Shown here: positions 21,958 to 32,838 of the stretch, in pieces | Layout of the letters: every line of letters starts with the position of its first letter | Numbering within the stretch: the first letter of the stretch is position 1 | NCBI GenBank assembly: GCA_977006965.1 | Contig: OZ345376.1 | Location: forward strand, 1,860,001-1,924,000 | Direction: 5' to 3' | Origin: Phymatolithon calcareum | Taxonomy: Eukaryota > Rhodophyta > Florideophyceae > Hapalidiales | Length of the DNA stretch: 64,000 nucleotides | Position numbers and translations under genes: made by a program | Notes under the pieces: model-generated | Told to the model about the DNA's origin: nothing | Database searches by the model: none | What the model saw: the letters and a program-made list of their open reading frames with translations, nothing else

Positions 21958-22176
21958 TCCGCAGAAGGCAAGACAAAAAGTGGTCGAGACCAAGCACCAA
22001 CAATCCCGTAGAGGACTGAAATAGGACTACTTTGAGTCCTGAGTTTTCCCGTCCGCCATTCTGGTGGACGTTTTGTGAGCTACACAAAGGTAGGTAGCAT
22101 CAGAGGAAGCCTTGCCCATATCTTCGGAAGTCTGTGGGGCTTTTAAATAAACTTGAAAGGAAAAAAAAAAAAAAAA
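21958..22176 (+). mobile_element. LINE A 3' untranslated region and poly(A)
   Basis: Non-coding 3' end terminating in A16. The segment 22088-22165 is the same sequence found, inverted and truncated, in every array unit (1574-1656). Confidence 0.8.
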
Positions 22177-23215
22177 CCACCAAGACAGCCCGGCGGTGGC
22201 GAAGTTTTCGACTCGACACGGGAAACCACCGGATATTCTCCTTTTCTACGACGATGGTGACAAACATGCGTATGCCTCCACTCCAACCGTTTCCAAACAG
22301 CATGTGGTTCTTTGTGATGAGGATGGCGATATGCTAGACATGTATAGAACCATACCGGCTAATGTCGGCGGCGCAGGGATTTTGCTGATGAACGGAAACG
22401 AAATGGTAAAGGAATTGGCGCTGACGGCAGGAGCTGTTGGATCTTCATATGATGCCGAGGTCTTTGCCGCTGCCCATGCGTTCCAAGAAGTGTTGAAGAT
22501 CCCATTCGCGCCTGGAAGCACTATACGGTGGTTCACTGACAGTAGGAGCGCTATCGATGCTATTGACGGTGAACCGAGGGGATACGGGGAGATGGTACGG
22601 AAACTTTGGGGCCTTATGGAGCAGCTGATGTCCAAGGGTATCTTTGTCGAAGGCATTTGGATTCCTAGTCACTGTGGAATTCCAAGAAATGATGCTGCCG
22701 ACGAATTAGCTCGAAAGGGTATCTACGAATCTAACCTTCTGGACCACCAGAAAGTTCCCCTGACACTTGAAGCAGCAAGATCCATCATCAGGCCGCCTTC
22801 CAAATTCGATCCAGTCGTCGTTCCAACTCTTACAGAAGACCTTCCCATATCGCATAGACGAGCAGAGGTGATGCTGCACCAGCTGATTGGAGACTGCACC
22901 CCAGTGGTTGCCACTTTTCACCACGGATGTAATATGGAAGTAATTCCGTACGATCCAGTGTGCAAGGCCTGTAATTCTGGTTCCAAGGAAACTACCGAAC
23001 ACCTAATCCTACGATGTGCTGGACGTTCGGCCTCACGACGAAAATATATTGGCCGAGTGGGAAAAAAGACTGTAGAAGAGGTATGCCGTGAGAGACCCCT
23101 AGCCGTACTCAAATTTCTGAACAATGAGATGCTGTTGCAAAACAGCTCTAGACGCTTACCATAAGTGTGAGCAATCTTTCCGCAATAAAGAAAGAAAGAA
23201 AGAAATACAGCATGG

Positions 23216-23745
23216 GCAGTGTGCTTCATTTTTGTAAAGGGCTGAAATAGGGAGCGTTATGTGGGAGAGGAAGGCTTTCTTTGCGGTTGCACAGTTTGTA
23301 AATGGACATAGTTGAAGAAGAAAAAACGGATATTTTTATTTAAAAGTTGCCAAGGCATCTGCTGACGCTTGGGGCAACTTTCTTAGCGCCAAGAGGTTTT
23401 GTCTGGATTCTGTCCATGGAAGAGTTTCTTTTCTTTTTGGTGTAAAACGAATCAGTGGACTACAAAAACCCTGCACATGGTTGAAGTAGGAGGGGCAGGG
23501 CGCAAGAAGGCATGGTGCTGACTGTAGAAATTATGAAGTTGGCCAGCTCCAACACTCACCATCATTTGGAAAAACATTGCTCAAATATTTGAGGCCCTGC
23601 TGGCCGGAGGATTTTCTTTTTGAAAACCTCCTTTTTACACTCTTTCACTAGTTGACCACGCGTGTTACTGCACAGTGGAATATTTTCCCCCTCGAGGCCG
23701 AATTATGGGCCTGAACTTGGTTTTTTTACTCCACCAGATCATGTC
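23216..23745 (-). repeat. Young array unit joined to an old diverged unit copy
   Basis: From 23216 to 23298 the sequence equals the array unit. From 23299 it becomes a visibly diverged version of the same part of the unit (roughly 75-80 percent identity by eye), interrupted by a LINE tail at 23318-23474. Similarity fades by about 23745. Confidence 0.75.
23318..23474 (-). mobile_element. LINE C-family 3' tail, inverted
   Basis: About 157 bp, matching in reverse the 3' end of LINE C (31190-31358). The flanking duplication is acatagttgaag (23306-23317) and acatggttgaag (23475-23486). Confidence 0.75.
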
Positions 23746-24335
23746 GAACCCGACAATGCGAGCGATGATCTAAGAAAGACCCTGTCATTGGCCATATTGC
23801 CTTCGCTGAGTTGACCGAGGCGCCTTTGGACGCGTTGGTAGCTTGCGAATAAAAGCGCGCACTTTTTCTTTGCCCTCTCACTACGTGCATCTGGTCCGAC
23901 CACTGCTAAGTTCCCGCGCCTCACCAAACTAGATCACAACCGCAATTTGCAAACCATTGCAAACACCAGCCCTAGCCCTTTAGAAATCGAAAAGTTTCCC
24001 AAGTGTTTGCAGATGCATTTGTTTCATTTGCACAATTCCTCTTCTTCACGTACCGGAGAAGCTCATTTGTAGTATCAGAATTCCGCTTACGTACAACACG
24101 CTACATAATAAGGATAAATATGATTTTCTTAGTGAGCATAATTTGCATGTGTCAGGGGATATATGTTGCTTTATTTTAAAAGCACCCAAGACCTCACTGT
24201 GAGTAACGGGGCAGCTTCTCAATTACTTCTAACTTACCGCATTCTATTTTCCTAAAATTTCCTTGATTCGAGTTTCTCTTCATATGAGAGTTCGAGTTAG
24301 TATTTTGCATTCATATTCAGTCTCTTTGCCCATCA
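23746..24335. other. Intergenic, mostly unrecognised
   Basis: No gene is visible. A reversed LINE tail with tttattttaaaag and a gtaacggggcagc core lies at about 24166-24236; it is similar to sequences at 35855-35905 and 63091-63150. Confidence 0.5.
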
Positions 24336-25941
24336 TCTTAGACCCGAGTATAACACCGAGGCAAAGACGCAAGGAGGTTATATCTACGAGGAGAAGATCG
24401 GACCCGGAGGTCGTCGAAAAGATACGAACGGAATATCGCCACAGTCTACCTACACAAATCATGCGTCTAGAAGCATGCCAGTCCCCCAGGGAGCTGGATT
24501 CAACATATGAATCTATTGTCGACATCTTTATCCAGCCTTGGAGGAAAGCAGTTCCAATAGAAGGAACTAGAAACACGTTCTGGACGCCCACTCTTAGAGA
24601 GATGGCAAAACAGAGAACAAAACTGTTCAGAAGAGCTCGGAAAACAAAGAGCGAGGTCGATATTCTAGCTCACAAGAATTTCAAGAAAAAAATAAGCAAA
24701 GAGGTAATTTGCGCCAAAAAAGCGTCCTACAATCGATTCCTGGATGACCTGGACCAGCTCCCAGCAGCAGCAGCCCTTGAGAAGATGTCCAAAATGGCAA
24801 GAGCTCTCTCTAGGCGAAAGGCCGAAAATGTCAAGCAAGGAAGTACGCTCTCACCTGCACTGTTCCTTGCCCACTTCTCAAGCCTCTGTTGCTCCGAGGA
24901 AGGATGGAGCGGAGATACCAAATCGTTTGCCCCCCTTTGTACATTCCGCAGCGACATAGAAGCGGCAATCAGGGATAGTCCAATTGGTAAGGCCCCCGGA
25001 TGGGACAAAATACAAACCGAAATGTTGAAAGTGGACCCAGTCCTAAGCACAAGAGTACTATTTGCGATTTGGGAAGCTTGTGGCCGATTGCAAACCACAC
25101 CCTTGGCATGGAGAACAGCGGAAATTGTACCTATCTACAAGGATGGAGATACAGCACTGCCGACGAGCTACCGCCCAATCTCCCTCCTAAGCCACATGAG
25201 GAAGATAATCGAAATGGCACTAGACAAGATGATCAGTAGGAAATACAAGTTCCATATATCGCAGCTGGGGTTCTAGAAACGAAAGGGCACTGAGCTGGCG
25301 CTTCTCCATGCTGAAGCCCTCCGACAATCAGGCCACAGCTGCGTGGCAGTCTTAGATCTTAAAGCTGCCTACGCCTCCGTACCAAGGAATAAGCTTGCAG
25401 AGAGAATAAGGAAGGTGCTGGAACCAGAGATCGCCGAAATGGTTATTCCATTTCTGGATCCCTCATTCATACAGACGAGAGACGACGAGGATTCCGTGTG
25501 GTACACCATTGACAGAGGCGTTCCTCAGGGGTCCCCTCTCAGTCCGCGCCTGTATAATATCTTCATGGACACGTTTGCCGTTGCGCTAGACTCCATTCCG
25601 AAGAATATGAAAAACGAGCCCTGCAAAATGTTTGCAGACGGCGTGAAATTGTCCGCAAAATCAGTGGAAGGCCTCCAAATTATCCTTTATTTAGCCTCGA
25701 AGTGGGCACAGAGAAACGGTATGGTGTGGAACACCAAGAAAAGCGTAATCTTTTGGACCAAGTATACGGCAGGTCACAGCTTCCGGCTCTCAGGGCGGCG
25801 GCTAAAGACTCTCCGGGAGGTAAAATACCTCGGGGTAACACTAACGGAACAGGGAGTCTCAGACACCAAACTGACAGACAGGATCAAGAAATCCAATAAT
25901 GTGCTTGGGTATCTCCGACGGCTGGGCGTGTTTACTAATGG

Positions 25942-26146
25942 TGTGGACTTAGCAAGCACACTCACACGATCATCCCGAGATTCGTGTTCATGGGACACCT
26001 TCCCTGCCTCTTCACTCGAGCGCAACTTGTGTCGAGTGGCGTAAGCGTCGCCAGACCTATTAGCGGCACGTTAGAGTAGCCACATCACTACATAAACTGA
26101 GTCCATTGCTCCCTCTAACAAAGGGAGCAACAGACAGTTCACCACA
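25942..26146 (+). repeat. Copia 2 left LTR
   Basis: 205 bp starting tgtggacttagc. I count two differences from the right LTR. A primer-binding site probably begins directly after it at 26147 (ggttatgggcc), but I cannot assign the tRNA. Confidence 0.92.
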
Positions 26147-26282
26147 GGTTATGGGCCATCAGCTACACTAAGCCAAAACGGTGCCTCCACCTCCTCATCC
26201 CAACTCTTGGTCAGCGGCACACGAAGAGCCGTACGTCCCCAGAAATCATCCCTCACGTACTCAGCGTGCCGAGCGTCGAGCA

Positions 26283-28211
26283 ATGGCAAGCGACTCAAAA
26301 AACACCATAACGGCAACAACGTCCATTCGAGAATGGACACTCGGTAAAAATGCCCCCCAGCTCAACAGCGATGGGGCCAACTATCACGAATGGGCCAAGC
26401 GCGTGAAGATGCGTGCAATGCTCTACAGCGTACAATTGTTCCTCGATCGGAACCCGACCACCAAAGCGGACAAGGAGAAATGCTTGCGTTTCCACGTGCT
26501 GTTCCACGAAAATGTCGATCCAGCGTTACACATTCTATGTAACGATGAAAGCCAATCCACTACCTGGTTAAACTTAAAGCGACTTGAACCCGCAATGGCC
26601 GAAGCTGAAGACAACCTCCTCAGCGAAGCTTTCCAAACCCAGCTCGCTGCCACCCCTATCGAAAAATTTCTCAACATCCACACCAAGACGCAAACGAAAC
26701 TGCACCGCCTAAACCCGCACGAACACAACGCTCAGCCAGGAGCTTCATTTTACCGGATCATCTCATGCTGTGCTGGCGTCGCCTCCGTTGAGCACGTCAC
26801 GCAAGTTGCACGTAATAACTCAACCCCATCTCACGAAGACCTAATGGACCTGGCAGTCAACATTCGCAAGGCAGCCGGCAATCACGAAACTGTTGCGACA
26901 ATTGACGATAAGAAAGCCTTGTACTGCCATTTAAGCGCCCGTGACACGCACAATACTTCCGATTGCTACACAACTAAGCGATATCACTCTGCTGGAAAAC
27001 AGTTCCACTCAAAGAGCCGTCAACAAGGCCCCAGGAATCGACGCAGTGCAAGTAATGGAAGAACTGAGTCAGCATCCGCAATCACTGAGCGTGATCTCGC
27101 CCTGATCAACCAGGGTTTTCGTGAAGGAATTAGCCTCTTCTCCAATGATTCCTCTGCTTCACAAGTAAACGGCAGCGATGCCCAAGATTCTTCCTGTGCC
27201 GCTCTCGCCACACAATACCTTCCTTTCTCCCACATGGCCACTCTCGACTCAGCAGCGACCGTCTCAGTGGCAAGTTCCCGGTCGATCCTTGTTCAACCAG
27301 CACCTACAAACACTACTGTCTTTCTAGCTAATGGAAGCAACACATATGCCACGACAAAAGGTTTATTGTCACTACCATTCAAGGATGGCGCTAACCCGCT
27401 TCTTCTAAGGGCCTTACATCTTCGCGGAGCGCCAAGTTCCCTCGTCTCGGCAGCACAGATCACCCCAAACTATTACATCGTCCTCACAGAAAAAGGTCCA
27501 TTGATTTGCAAAAAGTTTCCGATCCCGGCACATGTCATTGTGGCGTCTGGAACCAAGGACAGAAACGTATTCAAAATACCCTTAATCCATCCCAATCGGC
27601 ATTCAATCGCAGCAGTGTATGGGGAGCATATCCACTCTACCTTCAACCACCTGCGCTCAATACCAATCCAAGTCCTACGCGACAAACTTCATGGGCAATA
27701 CGAGCAGCTTCTCCGTCGCCTTTGTAAGCTTCCAGCTCCTAAAATCGACAACATCCAATGCAATGTGTGTAATGAATCCAACATGCAACATGCACCGCAT
27801 CAACGACGTACCACACCAGCCGACGTACACATTATTTCCCATGACACATCGGGTCCGTACCCGAGATCCGTCAACGGCAAACGCTTCCTACATGTAGTTG
27901 TGCATAACGACTCCGGAAAACTGTTCCTCAAACCACTGAAATCCAAAGCTGAGGCAGCACAGCACACGAAAGACATCTTACAGCGCATCGAATTGAGCCA
28001 CCCACGACTTGTTCGCCGCGTACACAGTGATGAAGCCAAGGAGTTCATCTCTACTGATGTCCGAGAACATCTTGATAACCGGGGAATCGAGCTAAGAACA
28101 AGCGCGCCGCACTCTCCGTCGAGTAATTGTTTTTCCGAACGAGCAGTCAAAACTGTAAACTCAGCCATTCGATCTGCACTGCTGCATTCGAAAATGTCTC
28201 CCAAATTCTGA
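26283..28211 (+). pseudogene. Copia 2 gag-protease-integrase
   Basis: A 642-residue frame. The N-terminal gag is followed by a CCHC-like knuckle with THNTSDC near 26940-26970, a protease core LDSAATVSV near 27245, an integrase zinc site (two His, then CNVC near 27760) and catalytic residues in HDTSGPY (near 27842), HSDEAKEF (near 28025) and FSERAV (near 28135). It stops at 28211 before the integrase is complete. The ATG was chosen over an upstream GTG. Confidence 0.85.
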
Positions 28212-30140
28212 AGCTGGGCTGCTCTAGATGCATCAGACAAGCACAATGCCATCCCACGTGCGCGAAAGCCGCACACTTATCCCGATCAAGAGCTCGCTCT
28301 TCCGATGGACCGGCAGCTGCCCATGCTTCTCCCATTCGGTACCGAGGGATACATCATCCGGCACAAACCAACTTCTAAAATCTCCCCAAGAGCTGTCCGC
28401 GCGAGATATCTACGCACAGCATCTAACGATACATACCACGTTGCCCTCTGGCCACGATGGTCCATCACTCAGTGTCGAACCAACGAGTTTCGGCCAATTT
28501 TTCCAGAACATGTTTCCGCTCTCACTCACCCAAAGACTCTGTCGCAAGCACGGTCTCGGCCAGACTATGCAAATTGGGCCGAGGCACATGATCGAGAGCT
28601 TCGCCGCCACATTTCCGACCTCCGTACATGGACGTAAAAAAGACGTCAGCGTCATGACAAACCCGTCCGCGCCGAAATGCGATACAAGACCAACCGACGA
28701 GGATGGAAAAGTTCAGGAATACAAAGCACGATGCGTAGTACGCGGAGACAATATGAAGCCGGGGCTGCACTACAACGAGCGTCACACGAGCAGCCATCCT
28801 CCATCTGCGTCTGCCTTTCGTCTACTCCTCGCAGAAGCTGCATTCCATGACCATCCATTTGAATCATGGGACATTCCAGATGCATTCATGCGAGCCTCGC
28901 GTTCACTCAACGGACACCCGGAGCCTACACAAACCCTCACTACCCCACCTTGGTCTGACGGAAGACCAAAAACACCGCACGGAACATGTTGCAGTAGCGC
29001 AGCGTGCATTGCAAGGAGCTCCCGACGCCGGATACCTCTGGGAGCAGTTCAGAAACAAGAAGCTTCTCTCAGGGGGATGGAGCCCGCTCGCAAGTGAACC
29101 ATCGGCATTTATCGCCGGTAACGAGCGCACGGGCGATATTGCAAGGCTCCTTTGCAGCACTGATGACTTCTTAATCGCTGCAACAACCAAGTGCTGGATA
29201 TCCCACTGGCGTGAAATCTTCCAGCGTGAGTGGCAGATCACCGTAAAATCGCCAGTTCGGCAGCATATCGGAATTAAGATTGAGCACGTACCCGGCCGTT
29301 ATATCAAAATAAGCAACCCCAAGCTTATTGACAAGCTCTCAGCGGAGAACGGTCTCTCCAGCGCAAAGCCAGCCCCACTCCCCTACATCACATCTCTCAA
29401 CTTGGATGTCACGACCAACGCCGAGACACCATGTTCGGAATCTGAACAAAGTTGATACGGAACAGCAGTCGGGATCATCAGGTACTTGGCGGATACCACG
29501 CATCCAGAGATCGCAAAAACTATTGGAAAGCTTGCACGTGCGCTTATTACTCCATGTGCTCGCCACATAAAAGGCCTCAAACACTTGACGCGCTATCTTA
29601 TCGGGGCGCGAGAGCATGGACTCATTTTTCTGCACAAGTTACAAGCCAATGCAGGCAGCGCAGAACACTTGGCGGCGGCAGTCGACTCGGACTACGCCGG
29701 AGATGTTCCGACTAGACGCAGTACGACAGGCCTCGCCATATTGTACCGCGGATCTCTCGTTCACTACAGTTCGAAGCTCCAGGCTACCGTCGCTCAGTCT
29801 ACAAGCGAAGCAGAATATACCGCCATGGCCAAAGCTGTTCGAGACGTCAAGTGGATCAGGCAGCTCTGTGGGCAGTGGCGTCTAACTGATAAGAGAGAGC
29901 CAACTCCCATGGACTGTGATAACATGGGCGCGATATCCATGGCTCATGCTTCCGGCGCTACGAAACGATCCAAACACATAGATGTCCATCATCACTTTAT
30001 CAACGAAGCTGTCCAACGAAGGATAGTATAACTACGAAAAGTTGCATCAGAGCTACAACGAGCCGACATTTTTACAAAGCCGCTCGCCAAAATTAAGTTC
30101 TACCGTAACCTGAAACTGCTCAACATTCGACGCCACTGCG
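28212..30140 (+). pseudogene. Copia 2 reverse transcriptase and RNase H, frameshifted
   Basis: Pieces of pol lie in at least three frames. Reverse transcriptase segments include KARCVVRGDNMKPGLHY (near 28715) and CSTDDFLIAA in the catalytic position (near 29155). RNase H runs 29486-30031 with DSDYAGDVPTRRSTTG and QSTSEAEY. A TAA at 30029-30031 precedes the typical end ADIFTKPLAKIKFYRN. Several frameshifts make it non-autonomous. Confidence 0.85.
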
Positions 30141-30188
30141 GCGAGTGCGGCTGTGGACTTAGCAATAATAGCGCCGCAGCAGCGTCCC

Positions 30189-30393
30189 TGTGGACTTAGC
30201 AAGCACACTCACACGATCATCCCGAGATTCGTGTTCATGGGACACCTTCCCTGCCTCTTCACTCGAGCGCAACTTGTGTCGAGTGGCGTAAGCGTCGCCA
30301 GCCCTATTAGCGGCACGTTAGAGTAGCCACATCACTACATAAACTGAGTCCATTGCTCCCTCTAACAAAGGGAGCAACAGACAGTTCACGACA
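30189..30393 (+). repeat. Copia 2 right LTR
   Basis: 205 bp, near identical to the left LTR. The first 14 bases of the LTR also occur alone at 30152-30165, just upstream. Confidence 0.92.
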
Positions 30394-31121
30394 AATGGTG
30401 TCCATCCCGCGAGAGCGATTAGGCTGTACAAATCGCTTGTGCAGTCAAGATGGGAATATGCTCTTCACCTCTCACCTTGGACCGCGAAGGTGGCCTCGGA
30501 AGTCAGGAAGGTTGAATCTATGTTTTTCGGGCAAATCCTTGGGAAACCAGGAAAAAGAAGCTTAGACAGGTGCAGGGCCATGTGCCGAATACTCTAACCG
30601 AAGAGAAGAAGATACGTCCTTGCAAGACGATTTGTGCAGACATTGATAAGAAGACGCGATGCGCTGATATCTGGTCCAACAACAGAGATCGCGAACAAGG
30701 AACGTCAAGAAGCGGAGAGAGATATTTTCCATGCGAAAGTGAATGGTTTCTTGTGCGAAGCAGCAACGAAACGATAGCTACGACAATCATCAAGAAATAC
30801 CAAAGAAACAAGATACTAGAGGCCGCAGAGGATGCGGAAAAGTCGAAAAAACGACCTATACCACACGCGAAAGTTTCGTTACCGCCGCACCTTCTCTTCA
30901 AGTCAAGGAGACATAGAACACTTGCCATCAAGTGGTCATTTGGAATGTTCCCTCCAATGAGCACCTTTTCCCTTATCGAACTCACCGGCCAATATAGAAA
31001 AGATGCCATCGAAGACGTGATAAATGGCCACGCAAAGGAGCGACTCTCCAAAGAAGACAGCGCCTGGACTAAGCGAGCACTCGACGAGCTCCTAACCATA
31101 TTTCAGGCTGTGGACAAGTAA

Positions 31122-31358
31122 GTATTACCCGCAACTTGAAATTACAGCGTGTCACAGGACAGGGGAGTAACTTTCCCCCTCGAAGTCCCGAAGGAGACCA
31201 GAGGTGGGTTTTTGTAGTCCACTGAGTCCTGTTACACGAACAAGAAAAGAAAACCCCTTCAGGACAGAATCTAGCCAAAACCCCTTGGCCTTAGGAAAGC
31301 TGCCCCGAGCGTCGGCAGATGCGTTGGTAACTTTTAAATAAAAATCTACCTTTCTTCT
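31122..31358 (+). mobile_element. LINE C 3' untranslated region
   Basis: Non-coding 3' end with a tail of AAATAAAAATC and TTC repeats. It is the source family of the tails at 23318-23474 (inverted) and about 31769-31840. Confidence 0.75.
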
Positions 31359-31374
31359 TCTTAGACCCGAGTAT

Positions 31375-32254
31375 GCGTTGAAGTGCAATAAGCTCAATTT
31401 CAGCACTGCATGTGTCAGGGATACACGCCATCATAACTGTTGCCGCCAATGAAGAAGGCCTCGAGCGAACTCAGGGAATCGCCGCTTACGTAGATATTTC
31501 CAAACGTGCATCAAACTCACAGCAGTCGTGTAGCTCACGAAAGTCGAACTGGATTCCATGCAGTGACTTATTGGATGTTTATAACGAAGTTACAACACCA
31601 TATTGGAGCCCCCCGAAAACAACAAAACTGTTTACCAAATGCTTCAAAATGTAAACAAGTTGCATTCAGACTAAATAACGCGGTCCAGAACCAGACTGAA
31701 ACCATTAGATATAATAAAATACCCACTGCTCTCACTGTTTCGTTTCCATTACACAGGTCTGGAAATTACAAGGTTGCCCCAGACTTCTGTTGATTCGTTG
31801 GTAACTTAAAAATAAAAACCTCCATTTCTTCTTCTTCTTTCTATTACATGCAGCACGAGGTGATCAATATCAATTTGGGGAAGGGGCTTCTCGATGGGCG
31901 CTTATTTTTTTCTAGTATTTCCGCCGATTCACCATCCTTGATAAGTACCGCGAGAAAGAAAGTGGCTTAACTGTTCTGAAAATTTCGGTGCAAAAATGTT
32001 GTAAAAAGTGCTCGTTCTAAATTTCATATCGTACCGGCCGCATGGAGATACGAATGGATGGATGGATGTATTTGAGTTTACTTGAAGCTCTTGTTGTCTA
32101 TTTAGCTCCTGAGGCTCATCTTGGCGCTAAGTCGCGTTGCCTACATATCTACTTCGTGTTCTGGGACAAATTCTCTGGATTGTGTAGACCTCTCTTTGCA
32201 ACGAGAGCGGACGAGTCTTTGCAGTTCTCTCAACGAAACAGTGCGCGTTGCAGG
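31375..32254. other. Intergenic with one short LINE tail
   Basis: No gene is visible. A truncated copy of the LINE C 3' end lies at about 31769-31840 (ttggtaacttaaaaataaaaacc plus TTC repeats). Confidence 0.5.
32247..32254 (+). repeat. 8-bp target duplication of the hAT element, left
   Basis: gttgcagg occurs here and again at 34925-34932, immediately outside the terminal inverted repeats. Confidence 0.9.
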
Positions 32255-32465
32255 CAGGGTCGGTGAAAATGGATTGACATTGCAATGAATTGCAATCCTC
32301 AATAGAAATCGAAGATTGGGCCATTCTGCAGCATTGCAATTTGCATTGCGCCATCTTTGGTGATTTCAATACCGATTACTGAAGTGGTTACACTAATTTA
32401 AGTACCCTAACTACGTACCAGTCGTGCGCCAGCTGACCACGAATCGTCGACATCACGGGAACAGT

Positions 32466-32767
32466 ACATGTAAGGCATACTCTCATTGATTATACCGTGC
32501 TGGCTATTTCCTTACAACGTCACTGTCGACTCCACGTGATAACAGCATATGAAAGGCAAACCCTTATCAGATTGTACCTTGCTGGCGGCTCATTTGCAAC
32601 CTGGCAGCATAACGCTTCATGTTCTATGTGCGCTTATACCTTAGTGCGGTACTTATGCAATTACACCAGATGCAAAGCAAACCCTTTCGTGTTGTACCTT
32701 GCTGGCCATTCTTTTGCAATCTCGCAGCACAGTACATTTATGTTCTAAGCGCGCTTGTACCACCGTA
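32466..32767 (+). repeat. Degenerate tandem repeats upstream of the hAT transposase
   Basis: A motif containing gcaaaccc...ttgtaccttgctgg...tttgcaa is repeated with a period of about 124 bp (starts near 32544 and 32668), with a shorter copy near 32466. A TATA box (tatataa) follows at about 32776, some 60 bp before the ATG. Confidence 0.65.
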
Positions 32768-32838
32768 CGGTTTTTATATAAAGGAAGAGATTCTCAAATC
32801 TTGTGTCTGCTCTCCCATCCATCCAATAACGTTGTACC

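Larger units (their letters stand above)
20634..22176 (+). mobile_element. LINE element A, 5'-truncated, inserted in element B
   Basis: The insertion is bounded by the 13-bp duplication ccaccaagacagc at 20621-20633 and 22177-22189 and ends in 16 A residues (22161-22176). It starts inside the reverse transcriptase, near the catalytic motif A. Confidence 0.92.
20277..23164 (+). pseudogene. LINE RNase H protein with inserted Tudor-like module (split by element A)
   Basis: The frame is open from the left end of the insertion to 20633 and continues in the same frame from 22190 to 23164, giving about 443 codons if element A is ignored. RNase H type I motifs are IELWTDGSVG (first Asp, about 20487-20516), SSYDAEVFAA (Glu, near 22450), WFTDSRSA (Asp, near 22535) and a final GIPRNDAADELAR (near 22680). 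A C-x2-C-x8-H-x4-C zinc knuckle follows near 22960-23015, as in LINE C-termini. Between the first and second RNase H strands lie about 95 residues with a Tudor-like pattern, VSVDWDEGWYTA followed by LLFYDDGDKHAY. That insertion is unusual for RNase H. The gene is interrupted and 5'-truncated. Confidence 0.75.
20276..23202 (+). mobile_element. LINE element B (5'-truncated, RNase H part), containing element A
   Basis: Non-LTR retrotransposon 3' fragment of about 1371 bp of its own sequence (20276-20633 and 22190-23202). It ends in an (AAAG)n tail at 23187-23202 and is bounded by a 13-bp target duplication. The reverse transcriptase and endonuclease were lost by 5' truncation. Element A later inserted into it. 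Confidence 0.88.
25942..30393 (+). mobile_element. Copia LTR retrotransposon 2
   Basis: A 4452-bp element with 205-bp LTRs beginning TG and ending CA and the 5-bp duplication aatgg (25937-25941 and 30394-30398). The domain order gag, protease, integrase, reverse transcriptase, RNase H identifies Copia. It sits inside the LINE C reverse transcriptase frame. Confidence 0.93.
24352..31121 (+). pseudogene. LINE C reverse transcriptase pseudogene (interrupted)
   Basis: The frame runs from the left edge to a TAG at 25274-25276, continues in the same frame to the Copia insertion at 25942, and resumes after 30394. Motifs are GKAPGWDKIQ, YRPISLLS, VLDLKAAYASV (motif A), RGVPQGSPLSPRLYNIFMD (motif B), FADGVKLSAKS (motif C with the second catalytic Asp changed to Gly) and VKYLGVTL (motif E). 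After the Copia element, YKSLVQSRWEYALHLSPW continues the protein. The C-terminal module ends at 31121 after frameshifts. The enzyme would be dead. Confidence 0.85.
24352..31358 (+). mobile_element. LINE C, 5'-truncated, split by Copia element 2
   Basis: Bounded by the 16-bp duplication tcttagacccgagtat (24336-24351 and 31359-31374). It ends with an A-rich AAATAAAAATC and a TTC-repeat tail. The endonuclease region is missing. Copia element 2 occupies 25942-30393. Confidence 0.88.

Noticed and set aside
23187-23202. (AAAG)n microsatellite as an independent feature
   Set aside because: It is the 3' tail of LINE element B directly abutting its target duplication.
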